From the NCBI GenBank assembly GCA_023548195.1, contig JAJHZJ010000496.1, forward strand, positions 6,013,702-6,077,701: a DNA stretch of 64,000 nucleotides. Reading direction: 5' to 3'. The position numbers and the translations under genes were made by a program. The notes under the pieces are model-generated. The model had not been told where the DNA came from. It did no database searches and saw nothing but the letters and a program-made list of their open reading frames with translations. Each line of letters opens with the position of its first letter. The first letter of the stretch is position 1. Positions 10,641 through 19,440 of this stretch are shown piece after piece. The stretch is from Bettongia penicillata ogilbyi. Taxonomy: Eukaryota; Chordata; Mammalia; Diprotodontia; Potoroidae.

Positions 10641-11165
10641 GGGGAAGGCAGCTAGGTGGTTCAGTGGTGAGAGTGCTTGGATCTGGAATCAGGAGGACCT
10701 GAGTTCAAATCCAACCTCAGAAACTTACTCTCTATGTCAGCCGGGCAAGCCACTTAACTGCTGTCTGCCTCAGTTTCCACATCTGTAAAATGGGAATAAT
10801 GATGGCCCCTGCCTTGAAGGGTTGTTGTGACAATTGAATGAGATAATAATTATAAATCAGTACCTGGCACATTTTCTGTCATTTGTTTCAGTTCTGTCTG
10901 ATTCTCCGTGACTCCTTTTGGAGTTTTCTTGGCAAAGAAGCTGAATGGATTTTCTATTTCCTTCTTCAGCTCATTTTACAGATGAGGATCCTGAGATAGA
11001 CAGGATTCAGTGACTTGTCCAGGGTCACACAGCTAGTAAGTTTGAGGCCAGATTTCAACTCAGGAAGATGAGTTTTCCTGATTGCAAGCCCAGTGCCCTA
11101 TCCGTTGTGCCAGTCTAGCTGCCCCCTGGCACATAGTAGGCACTTAATAATACTTAATTCCTTAC
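10641..11165 (+). mobile_element. tRNA-headed SINE with L2-like tail, split by Mar1
   Basis: Head GGCAGCTAGGTGGTTCAGTG, then GAGTTCAAATCCAACCTCAG, CTGCCTCAGTTTCCACATCT, GGGTTGTTGTGACAATTGAA and the tail start ACCTGGCACAT at 10862. The tail continues at 11125 with CCTGGCACATAGTAGGCACT. The 10-bp word CCTGGCACAT is present on both sides of the inserted Mar1 (10863-10872 and 11125-11134). Confidence 0.88.
10873..11124 (-). mobile_element. Mar1-type SINE nested in another SINE
   Basis: Reversed Mar1: TTTTGGAGTTTTCTTGGCAA, ATTTTACAGATGAGGATCC, CCAGGGTCACACAGCTAG and a CCAGTCTAGCTGCCC end. It is bounded by an exact 10-bp duplication (CCTGGCACAT), as expected for LINE-mediated insertion. Confidence 0.93.
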
Positions 11166-11282
11166 CTTCAGGTACAATTATCTCCATCTTACAAATGAGA
11201 AAACTGCATCGGAAGCAGTATTTGAACTCAGTTCTTTCTAATCTCAAATCCAGAGCTCTATGTCCCATGTCATCTAGTTTCC
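11166..11282 (-). mobile_element. MIR-type SINE, outer shell part 2
   Basis: Completes the element begun at 10550: ATTATCTCCATCTTACAAAT, GAGAAAACTGCATC, TATTTGAACTCAGTTC and CAAATCCAGAGCTCT. Confidence 0.72.
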
Positions 11283-11295
11283 TTCCTATGGTTTA

Positions 11296-11470
11296 AAGAT
11301 CCCTTGATTGGGAGTGAGAAACCCTGAGCTTGAATTCTTACACTGGCTACTGATTTGTGAAGTTGCATTGGGTAAGCTGCTGTGCCCCTGAGTCTGCATT
11401 TCCCCATCTGTGAAATGAAAGGTTTCAAATAATGACGTTTCAGTTTCCTTTCTGTTCTAAGAATTCATGG
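11296..11470 (+). mobile_element. THER1/MIR3-type SINE
   Basis: GATTGGGAGTGAGAAACCC, GGTAAGCTGCTGTGCCCCTG, TTCCCCATCTGTGAAATGA and the tail TTTCCTTTCTGTTCTAAG appear in the expected plus-strand order. Confidence 0.78.
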
Positions 11471-11544
11471 AGCATTGCTTAGGCATGGTCACCAGTGAGA
11501 TTAATCGTTATGTTCTTTGTCAGGGTATTGTAAAGCATGGGATC

Positions 11545-11645
11545 AATGTGAAATACACATATATTATACATATATATTATATATAATATTTCTATGTCTA
11601 TCTATCATCTATCTATCTATCTGTCTGTTTATCTATCTATCCTTC
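11545..11645. repeat. (TA)-rich then (TCTA)n microsatellite
   Basis: An ATATATTATA block at about 11550-11590 is followed by TCTATCTATC units with CTGT interruptions, extending to about 11645. Confidence 0.9.
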
Positions 11646-11681
11646 TCTCTCTCTGTCTATATGTGATCTGAGCTCCATTCA

Positions 11682-11775
11682 TTTCAATTCTGCCAACATC
11701 AGGAAATGCCTGCTATATACCAGGCACTATGCTAGGCAGTGGTGGGGTGGTACAAATTCAGGAAACAAAACAACC
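11682..11775 (-). mobile_element. L2 LINE 3' end fragment
   Basis: Reversed L2 terminus: TGCCTGCTATATACCAGGCA, CTATGCTAGGCAGTGG, then an AC/A-rich stretch. Confidence 0.7.
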
Positions 11776-11837
11776 GTTTTTTATTATACTGGTTGGAAAG
11801 CTAGCAATAATTTATAATGTTTTTGTGTAGGGTTATT

Positions 11838-12015
11838 ATTTTAGAGGTGAGAGAGACCATTTAGAACTTAGGTTTAACTCTCTCATTTGACAAAAGTAGA
11901 AATTGATGTCCAGAGAAGGGAAGCTGCCTTGGTCAGGACAGGAGAGCCAGTATCAGAGAAGGGTTTGAATCCAAATTCTGACTCCAAAGCTATCAGTCTT
12001 TCCATTTCCCTACCA
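11838..12015 (-). mobile_element. THER1/MIR-type SINE
   Basis: Reversed element: AGAGACCATTTAGAACTTAG, TCATTTGACAAAAGTAGA, GAAGGGTTTGAATCCAAATT and GACTCCAAAGCTATCAG. Confidence 0.72.
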
Positions 12016-12225
12016 GAATTCCATGGTCCAAACAAGAAAACACAAAATCAGTCAAGGGCAAGTCTACATGAAATCTAAGTATCAAGAAATGAATCTATTG
12101 TCCACATGTGCCTTATTAGGCCATCCTCATTTCTTTATAATCACTCTTCCTAGATGACATATATGCAATAATAGTGAATAAGTATTAAAGGAGTAAGAAG
12201 TAGATAATCATTTATAATTCAAAGC

Positions 12226-12460
12226 TATCATGTATAAAAAAGAAGATGGGCCGGTCACATGGTGAGAGCAGGAGATGGTGAGGAGATAGCCACAAGATGG
12301 CACCTTCTCTAATTTGGAAGAAAGTAAGTAAATGATCAGCATGTTGGATGACTTCTTGGTGGTATCCATTTGGGAGGGCATTGGAATGGCAAAGGGTGAG
12401 AAGAAATGGATTCTTGTCATTTACAGAATTGGGAAGGAACTCCTGGATCAATGAGACTGG
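12226..12460 (+). mobile_element. RTE-type LINE remnant
   Basis: Codons 12244-12300 read RWAGHMVRAGDGEEIATRW. This is close to the RWAGH-type motif near the end of the reverse transcriptase in RTE/BovB-like (and some related) LINEs, where it is typically followed by a downstream RW. The frame has a stop upstream (12235-12237). The remainder to about 12460 is less certain. An RTE partner fits the Mar1 tails in this window. Confidence 0.55.
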
Positions 12461-12549
12461 AGATCCATTCAGTATTTGAGAAAGTAGGAATCTCGTATTA
12501 CTTGAGCATGAGGCTATGATCTCTCATCTAAGTTTATAATCTATTTTTG

Positions 12550-12569
12550 GGGTGTGTGTGTGTGTGTGT
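12550..12569. repeat. (GT)n microsatellite
   Basis: Nine to ten GT units. Confidence 0.9.
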
Positions 12570-12639
12570 ATTATGTAAATAAAACCGGTTTATGTTTGAT
12601 GTTCTTAGTAGCCTAAGTGCTTTCAGGGTCTCTGAAGTC

Positions 12640-12790
12640 CATTCCTCAGTGACACAGTGGAAAGAATGCCAGATTTGGAGTCAGAGAACCAGTATTGCAA
12701 CTTTAGTACTGACACTCAGGAATAAGTCATATGAAATTTGTATGATCTTCTTGCTAAGGTCCCTTCCAATTCTAAATCTACCATCCTAGG
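12640..12790 (+). mobile_element. THER1-type SINE with internal deletion
   Basis: Head CAGTGACACAGTGGAAAGAA, GATTTGGAGTCAGAGAACC and tail GGTCCCTTCCAATTCTAAAT are intact in order. The CTCAGTTTCCTCATCTG centre is missing. Confidence 0.75.
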
Positions 12791-12947
12791 CTCTCATCTT
12801 TCCGGGGAAGAAAGAAGGCAGATACTGAATTTCCCAGGGACATTTTGGCAGGGGGTGGTGGAAAGGCAGATGTGACAGAAGAGAGTGACCTAAGGCCTTA
12901 TCAAGAGAGGTAGCATCAGATGTAAGGCTTACACACATATCACTCTA

Positions 12948-13115
12948 GACACCAAAATCATAGAATATTCAGTATGGATAGGATCTCAACAATTCATCTC
13001 CTTTCATCCTTAACTTTTTATTTTTAACATATGAGGCCCAAAGAAATTAAATGACTTATACAAGTACATATAGCTTGTTAGTGGTCAAGGCAGACCTCAG
13101 AGCCCTTAGATAATA
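12948..13115 (-). mobile_element. THER1/MIR-type SINE
   Basis: Reversed: AATCATAGAATATTCAG tail, TTTTTAACATATGAGGCCCA, ATTAAATGACTTATACAAG, GCTTGTTAGTGGTCAAGG. Confidence 0.7.
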
Positions 13116-13754
13116 TTGTCTGGCCTTTCTTTCCTCTGTCCCACATGACGGCTCTTACAAGTAAGTAAGGGCTGGTGTCACCGCCCAGGATACATAACAG
13201 ACCCCTTGACTCCTTGACCCTAATCGTGCAGCTATGGCAAGGAAAGGTCTCAGACCTAAATAATAAACTCACTTATTTTATCTGGCTATTATCACATAAA
13301 ATTTATAATTTAGCATTTGTGTTACCTAATGAGAATGATATGAAAATTGCTAGTTCCTCTTCCTTTGCACTGTAATAATGTTAGTCTTGGATTAAAAGAG
13401 ACTTAATTACACTTTAGTTGAAATCAAGGATCTTTTTGCTGATAATTTAGCAATCTGATGCCACTACATCCTTTCAGTGCTGAGCATAAGAGAGATAATA
13501 TGCATTTCCTTATTAATATCAAACTGAATTTAACATATCCACCCTGTGAATATTTCCTCAGGCTATTGATTCACAAATTTTTAATTAAAAAAAGTTGGAA
13601 TTAAGATTCCATCCAAATCCTTGAATGTAAGTGGGAGGTTTCAGAGTTTGAAAATCTGGGTCACAGATTGTAATTGAAAAGAGCAGCATTTGTAAAACCA
13701 GGTAAGACAGGTCATTTTTGAGAGAGAAGTAATTCTACAGAGGGGTTAGAGAGG
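13116..13754. other. Unclassified DNA, few repeats
   Basis: No recognised repeat or exon. The part at 13430-13600 is AT-rich with TGCATTTCCTTATTAATATC and could be tested for conservation. Confidence 0.5.
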
Positions 13755-13945
13755 ATGATGAGACCATAGCACTAAAACCAGAAAGAACGTTTGGGGTCAT
13801 TGAGCCTGCCTCCCTCATTTTACAGAGGAGGAAACTGAGGCCTGGAGATGCTAAGTGCTTGCCGATCATCACAGAGAAGGAAGTACAGGATTCCAACTCG
13901 GATCCAATGACTCCAAGTTTAATGTGATGTTCTTCTCTGATTAAA
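13755..13945 (-). mobile_element. THER1/MIR-type SINE
   Basis: Reversed element: AACGTTTGGGGTCATTGAGC, TTTTACAGAGGAGGAAACTG, AGGCCTGGAGATGCTAAGTG, then a degraded head to CAAGTTTAATGTGATG. Confidence 0.78.
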
Positions 13946-14091
13946 GTGCATTTTGTTAGGGCAGTTATGGTCATCATTGAAAATGCTTATGCGCTGAGGG
14001 AGTGGTATGAGAATTGTTGGTATCAAAGTACATAAATAAAAAGGCATCACTAATAACATCATTGTTATCTAGAAAGGCTTTTAGAGTGGGC

Positions 14092-14235
14092 CATTGCAAT
14101 CAGAGACAGAGAACTTGAGTCTGAGACATGGTTCAACCAGTTCTGGGATATCGGACAATTTAGATCCACTAGCTAATATCCATCCCCTTCCCTGTTCAAC
14201 CTTAGTTTCCTCCTATGTAAAATGAGACTAACCCA
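14092..14235 (+). mobile_element. MIR-type SINE, diverged
   Basis: GACAGAGAACTTGAGTCTGA, then CTTAGTTTCCTCCTATGTAA and AATGAGACTAACCC. It faces the following reversed element. Confidence 0.55.
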
Positions 14236-14257
14236 AAGCTTATGTTCCCATGACTTT

Positions 14258-14392
14258 CTATAATCAAACCTCTCATTTTGCCAAGGAGGAAAATGAAGGT
14301 CATAAAATGACTTGCTTAAGGTCACACTACCCTTACCCAAATTAGATTTGGAGTTCAGTCCCAATTCTTTACCTCCCACTCTACCTCTGGGT
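14258..14392 (-). mobile_element. MIR/THER-type SINE
   Basis: CAAACCTCTCATTTTGCC, TAAAATGACTTGCTTAAGGT and CACACTACCC mark a reversed CORE-SINE. Confidence 0.65.
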
Positions 14393-14461
14393 GTGTTGTC
14401 TTGGTATCTGTTCAGTTCTGTCAGTATTGTCTTCTACAAAGATGTTGAATAGTAGAAAATA

Positions 14462-14675
14462 AAAGCTGGTCTTTGAGTCGAGAGTCTGGATTGGCATCTC
14501 ACTTCTGCTTGCTGTTGAATTAAGGGGGATGGGTGCCATAACAACTCTGAGCCTCAGTTTCCACAGGTATAAAATGTAAATAATACCTATAGTGCCTACA
14601 TCACAGATTTATCCTAAGGATCATATGAGATAATTTATTAAAACCCTTTGCAAACCTTAAATTACCTTAAAACAT
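14462..14675 (+). mobile_element. MIR-type SINE
   Basis: TCTTTGAGTCGAGAGTCTGG, GAGCCTCAGTTTCCACAG, AATAATACCTATAGTGCC and the tail CCTTTGCAAACCTTAAAT. Confidence 0.75.
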
Positions 14676-14727
14676 TGGTTTTTTTTCTGATTATTATGGG
14701 GATGGTCAGATGATACAGAATTGACAA

Positions 14728-14807
14728 GGGATCATCTCTTTCTCCATCAATCCCTTTTTCTAAATGACTAAACTGAGAACTGATGCTGTTAAAGGACTTA
14801 CAAGCAG
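14728..14807 (-). mobile_element. THER-type fragment
   Basis: GATCATCTCTTTCTCCATC, TAAATGACTAAACTGAGAAC and AAAGGACTTACAAGCAG fit a truncated reversed element. Confidence 0.5.
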
Positions 14808-14995
14808 ATTCACTGTGACACAGTAGAATGCATTCTGGGTTTATAGGTGGAGGATTTGGGTTCAAATTTCACCTCAGATTCTTACTAGCTGTGTGACCTT
14901 AGTTAAGGCCCTCTCTGTACCTCAGTTTCCTCCTCTATAAAATGAGGGGGCCTCTGATGTCCCTTCCAGATTTAAAGCTATAATTCTCTGACTTG
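14808..14995 (+). mobile_element. THER1/MIR3-type SINE, nearly full length
   Basis: CACTGTGACACAGTAGAATG head, GGGTTCAAATTTCACCTCAG, TAGCTGTGTGACCTTAG, CCTCAGTTTCCTCCTCTATA, and tail GTCCCTTCCAGATTTAAAGC, all in order. Confidence 0.88.
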
Positions 14996-15007
14996 AAGTC
15001 TGCTGGA

Positions 15008-15160
15008 CCATGACTAGAACACTGAATTTACAGAGGAACAAACTGAGTATGGGAGTGGTTGAGTGACTAGTCCAGGGTCAAAAAATTAATAGTTATCTGA
15101 GACAGGAACTGATCCCAGGTTTTCTGGACCCCAAGTCTGGGTCTTCATTCTTTGTTTACA
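15008..15160 (-). mobile_element. THER/MIR-type SINE
   Basis: Reversed: AATTTACAGAGGAACAAACT, GAGTGACTAGTCCAGGGTCA, ACTGATCCCAGGTTTTCTGG. Confidence 0.7.
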
Positions 15161-15177
15161 TCACGTTTCTTCCGTAG

Positions 15178-15280
15178 CATTTTCTTAGCTTCTGTTTTTT
15201 CATTTGTGTAAAAGGGAGTCTTGGTGTAAATGACTTCAAAGGTCCCTTCTGGCTTCAAACCTTTGAGCTTACCTTCTGGT
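15178..15280 (+). mobile_element. THER1-type SINE 3' half
   Basis: TTTTTCATTTGTGTAAAAGG followed by AAAGGTCCCTTCTGGCTTCA, the L3/CR1-type tail. Confidence 0.65.
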
Positions 15281-15452
15281 TGGAATGTCCTTTAGAGAAT
15301 CAGGATAAAGAGGGAACACTTAATGACAGAAACAGGATCAGAAGTCGAATTGGTGGCACCCAGTGTACTGCTCTTTAATTCAATTAAAGTCAACAAGCTT
15401 TTATTAAATGCCTATGATGTATTGGACCCTATTCTAGGCACTGGAGATAGGG

Positions 15453-15529
15453 GGGCATTTGGAGTTTTTTTGGCATAGATCCTGGAGTGGTCTCAGAGAA
15501 TTGCACGTGACTGAAACAACTGAACAACT
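15453..15529. mobile_element. Rearranged Mar1 tail, two inverted pieces
   Basis: Positions 15453-15490 read as minus-strand Mar1 tail (GCATTTGGAGTTTTTTTGGC ... CCTGGAGTGG). Positions 15491-15529 read as plus-strand Mar1 tail (TTGCACGTGACTGAAACAAC, TGAACAAC). The two pieces face away from each other inside an L2 copy. Confidence 0.7.
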
Positions 15530-15638
15530 GTAAAAAATGTATGTATGTACATGTGTACATATGCCCGCCCCTAGTATGCCAAGATGAAAAAAAGTAGCCC
15601 TTGCTCTCAAGGAGACATCATTTCTCATGGAATAATAC

Positions 15639-15678
<40 letters not shown>
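15639..15678. repeat. (CA)n microsatellite
   Basis: About 20 uninterrupted CA units inside the L2 copy. Confidence 0.97.
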
Positions 15679-15679
<1 letters not shown>

Positions 15680-15855
15680 AGAAAGAGAGACAGAGTAACT
15701 GAAATATATACAAACTAAAACAAAATGTTAAGACCTGGATATCAGGAAAAGTCTTGGGTAAGAAGATGGTGCCCAAATTGTTAGAGATTCTCTGAGGGAG
15801 AAACCAGGAGGGAGAAGACTCCAGACATAGGAGACTACCTGCACAAGAGACACAC

Positions 15856-17017
15856 TTATTTTCCTAATTTAGAATAGAACTTGAATTTGAATGGTGCATT
15901 AAAAATGCCCGGTCTTGGTAGAAAGTTAGGAGAAATCAGAAGCCATGCTCAGGCATACATCCCAGGAGGCTTGAAACATAGAAATCCAGTGTAGTCTAGG
16001 CAGTCACTTCCTTCCGATGCACACGCTGGGACTGACACCTTGAAATCACAGAACATGATGTTGGACAAAAGCAAGGGCAGCGATTTGCATGAAGTTGCTG
16101 CCTAAACTGGCTAATTGGCTTTCTACAGTACTCCCTCGTTTAATTTGTTTTTTGAAATAATAACAGTTACAGCATTAAAAACATGCTTCCAGAGCAGGAA
16201 TTTGCATGCTGGAGCTTAGCTGCTCAGTCATTATTATCAGGAACAAATCTGTGTGAGCCCTAGAGCAAAAATTATCCACACAGTTTTCTCCAGGGAGGAT
16301 TAAAATGGGGAAGGGAATGAGCCAGACTTTTCAGTCTTGCCTTCTTAACAAAGATCTCTGCAGCTCTAAAGGAAGAATGGTCCTGGGAACAAGAAGGTAT
16401 TCTTCTTTCACTGTTAACCCTAAGAAGGACTCTGGGGATGGCCATAGAGAAGCTCTGGTCCATTGTTGAGTTGTGGTTGTGGAGGGAAAGGGAGTCAGGT
16501 TTCTTAGAAGAGGAAAAATTTTGGCCATATGAATAGGATGGGGACCAGTGGAAATGACCAACTTTGACCCTGAATGAAAACATGTCTGGACCTCACCAAT
16601 CTGGACCTTCCCTTGCACATAGGTCTAGCATTGTCATCAGCCCCACTTCCCAAACTCAAACGCAAACACTGTTTTTCATAGGCATCAGGTTGATTTTATT
16701 TTTCTTACACTGGCCTGCATCAACATTTCTTTCCTTTTCCCTTCCCCCCACTCCCAAGACCTGGAAGCCTCCTCCTCCTCCTCCTCCTCACTGCCAAGTT
16801 TTAGTATGCTTAGCTTCATTCCCAACTCAGTGGTTAGGTGCCACCATCTAGCTAAGGCTTTTCCTGGGTTCTCTCATTTTTGGGGTCACCTTCTTCATCA
16901 AATGATCATGTGTCATGCTTATCTCAGGGATCTTACCATGTTATGTCTCCTGCCTCAGTAGCATATAAATGTTTATAGGCTAGGACGGTAGATTTTTATT
17001 TTTGAATCTCTAGCTCT
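15856..17017. other. Unclassified segment, possible conserved non-coding part
   Basis: No repeat recognised from 15856 to 17017 apart from a (CCT)n run at 16768-16789. The part at 16060-16260 holds two copies of the octamer word ATTTGCAT (16083-16090 and 16200-16207) and a CTAATTGGC homeobox-like site. Confidence 0.45.
16768..16789. repeat. (CCT)n microsatellite
   Basis: Seven CCT units in a pyrimidine-rich stretch. Confidence 0.92.
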
Positions 17018-17275
17018 AGCCCAGGGTGGTGTAGTGGAGAAAGTGATGGCCTTGGAAGTCCTGGGTTGAAATCCTCCCTTGGGTTTTTACTAACTGTGTA
17101 ACCTTGGGCAAAGAAGTTCACTTCTCTCTCTACCTCAGTTTCCTTATCTGTAACACAGGAATAATACTAACCCCTACCTCAGGTTGTTGTGAGGACCTAA
17201 TGGGATATACAGCATTTTGTTAACCTAAAGTAATATATAATTGCTAATTATTATTATTATTAAATTAAAATAAAT
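17018..17275 (+). mobile_element. MIR-type SINE with (ATT)n tail
   Basis: GTGGTGTAGTGGAGAAAGTG head, TAACTGTGTAACCTTGGGCA, TACCTCAGTTTCCTTATCTG, AGGTTGTTGTGAGGACCTAA, then an ATTATTATT tail at 17247-17262. Complete. Confidence 0.87.
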
Positions 17276-17367
17276 GATTAAATATACTCCACAGTGCCTT
17301 GATTAAAGTAGTAAATGCTTGAAGGACTAGATTGGATTTCACTTAAGAGTATGTTTCACCAACATCT

Positions 17368-17500
17368 GAATATCAATCAGTGAGTCAATCACTAAACATT
17401 TACTACACTCCTGTGGTGTGCCAGGCTCTAGCCACCTGGAATACAAAGATCTGAACTTCTCCCTTATTATAGTCCCCATTAGTTTTTTCCTGTAAATTTA
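17368..17500 (-). mobile_element. L2 LINE 3' end fragment
   Basis: CACTAAACATTTACTACACT, GTGTGCCAGGCTCTAGCC, GGAATACAAAGATCTGAAC. Confidence 0.7.
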
Positions 17501-18424
17501 AGTGTGAGAAAACTTTTCCAGAGCAGAATAGTCACATATCGGCACCAAAAATGCATATTTGACATATAAATCACCCTTCCTATGGATGAGAAACAAATGT
17601 CCATATCATTCCCTTTTCAAAACATATTAATAGCAGACCTGAATCTGGGTTGACTTCTTGGCATTCAGTACAAGGAAACATGAGTCCAGGAAGGTTTAAA
17701 TAATGCTCTAAACATGGTCATCTCTTTTATCCATATATAATCACCATTGATTTTCCATTGTTTCAGTTGTTTAACACATTGCAATGGCCAAAGGATGTGT
17801 CACAAAGGAGTGGTGGGAAGCCTCCCCATACATCGCTGGGCTAGTCCTTGGGAAACAGATGTAGAATGTTTCTGAGACCACAACTAAAACTTTTCTAGTG
17901 GAACCTATCAGAGCTTGTCTCCTATGAGAATAACTGTGAGAACCCCTGTACCTTTCATGTCATGATGAGACATAGATACCTAATTAAAGGGCATGTGAAA
18001 AGAGATATGTCATATGGGTATACAGGTTAATTCCGGACAATTTTGCCATTGAGACAATGAGAGCAACATAGCTGCAAAACCATTGTGACCTTTCATATTT
18101 AAATAAAAGTATTCCTATATACCAACCCTACCCTCTATGATCTTCCTAAATTTGAATGGGATATAGCTAACTTTTTCTTCTTTGCGTTGTTCCCCTCCTC
18201 ACCCACCTAACCCCCAACCCCACATACTGGCATTTCCATTTGTCAGAGCAACTCTGAAAGCTTGACTAGAGCAACTGATGTGAAGACCTTTGCTTACATT
18301 AATAGAAGATGACATAAATTGGTGTTAATAGTGATGATCAACTCTGGAGTTGCTCTGTCTTGAGGCAAAATATGTTTCAGTAGCTATATCATCATTGCAG
18401 ATGGCAGCCGCCAGAGAGAAAGCT
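17501..18424. other. Unclassified DNA with one inverted repeat
   Basis: No family recognised. An 11-bp exact inverted repeat (CAGAGCAACTC at 18244-18254, GAGTTGCTCTG at 18347-18357) bounds a 114-bp segment that could be the remains of a small DNA transposon. Confidence 0.5.
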
Positions 18425-18615
18425 GTACAAAGTAGATAGAGTGCAGTACTTGAAACTGGGAAAGTAGGTTCACATCCTAACTCTTAACACTAATGGTATG
18501 ACCACAGGTAAGTGACTTAACCTTTCTGGACTCAGTTTCCTCGTGTGTAAAGCAAAGTTGTTATGGTGGTTATTGTCTGACATCCCTTTCTGCTCTATAG
18601 GATCTTTGATCCTTT
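18425..18615 (+). mobile_element. THER1/MIR3-type SINE
   Basis: AAGTAGATAGAGTGCAGTAC, GGTAAGTGACTTAACCTTTC, TCAGTTTCCTCGTGTGTAAA and tail ACATCCCTTTCTGCTCTATA. Confidence 0.8.
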
Positions 18616-19261
18616 AAACTTGCTGACACAATTATTTAGCATTCTATTTGGACATTTCACTTAAAAGTGGAAGCTGAGTGTAGGAACGTGGTAAAGAGAA
18701 ATTGTGAGAGAAAATAGGCCATTTTTCTAGCTTGGAATTTATCAGTTTTTCTAGTTCACTTTTAAAACGTATATTTAAAACAGGCATTCAGCTTGTTTAT
18801 TCTAAACAATTTCAAATGAGTTGGTTGGAAAAGGGATTAATTATAGTCTCCAGGAATCAGGGAGCTCTTCTCAAGATGAGTCACTGATCTCTTTGTAAAA
18901 GTGCTTCTTTCACTGGGGCAGTTGGAAAGCTATTCATGCCTTTTCATCCTCAGGACCCATGTCCTCGTCTTCCCAGAAATCCTTTATGAAGGATCTACCT
19001 AATGATTGGATACTTATTCTGTGGGTAATAGAGCATAATATGGTTAACCATTCTGTTATCTTTTTCTTTTAAATTATTTTTAGTCTTTGAACTTATTATC
19101 TTTTAACTAAAGTTTTTGTTTTTTTTAAATTCTTTTCTCACCTTTATCTGTGATGTCTTTATCCAGGGAACTGTTCACTTATATAGATTGGCTATTCCTC
19201 TATAATTTAGGGGCTCTATGTGTTTTACTGGGGCACTGATTTCCTGTGTGAGAGGCAAGAT
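18616..19261. other. Unclassified AT-rich DNA
   Basis: No recognised gene or repeat, and no open frame of note. Confidence 0.55.
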
Positions 19262-19440
19262 TAGAAGCTAAAACATCGAATTTGGAGTCAAAAGTTTCTG
19301 CTACTTCATACCTGCAGACCCCTGGACAAATCATTGACCCTCCAGGTCTCACTTTCCTTATTTGTAAAATAATGGGCTTTTACTGGGAGACCTTTAAGCT
19401 CCATTTCAACTTTAACCCCATGATCCTGTGAATGTATGAT
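19262..19440 (+). mobile_element. THER1/MIR3-type SINE
   Basis: GAATTTGGAGTCAAAAGTTT, GGACAAATCATTGACCCTCC, CACTTTCCTTATTTGTAAAA and a CCATGATCCTGTG tail. Confidence 0.75.

Larger units (their letters stand above)
15376..15855 (-). mobile_element. L2 LINE 3' region, interrupted
   Basis: Reversed L2 in order: AGCTTTTATTAAATGCCTAT, ATTCTAGGCACTGGAGATAG, [Mar1 fragment 15453-15529], TTGCTCTCAAGGAGACATCA, [CA repeat], AACTGAAATATATACAAACT, GATATCAGGAAAAGTCTTGG and GAGGGAGAAGACTCCAGACA. Confidence 0.75.

Noticed and set aside
10641..10790. tRNA-like box motifs, considered as a tRNA gene
   Set aside because: They belong to SINE heads; no intact cloverleaf with acceptor stem was found here or in other copies.
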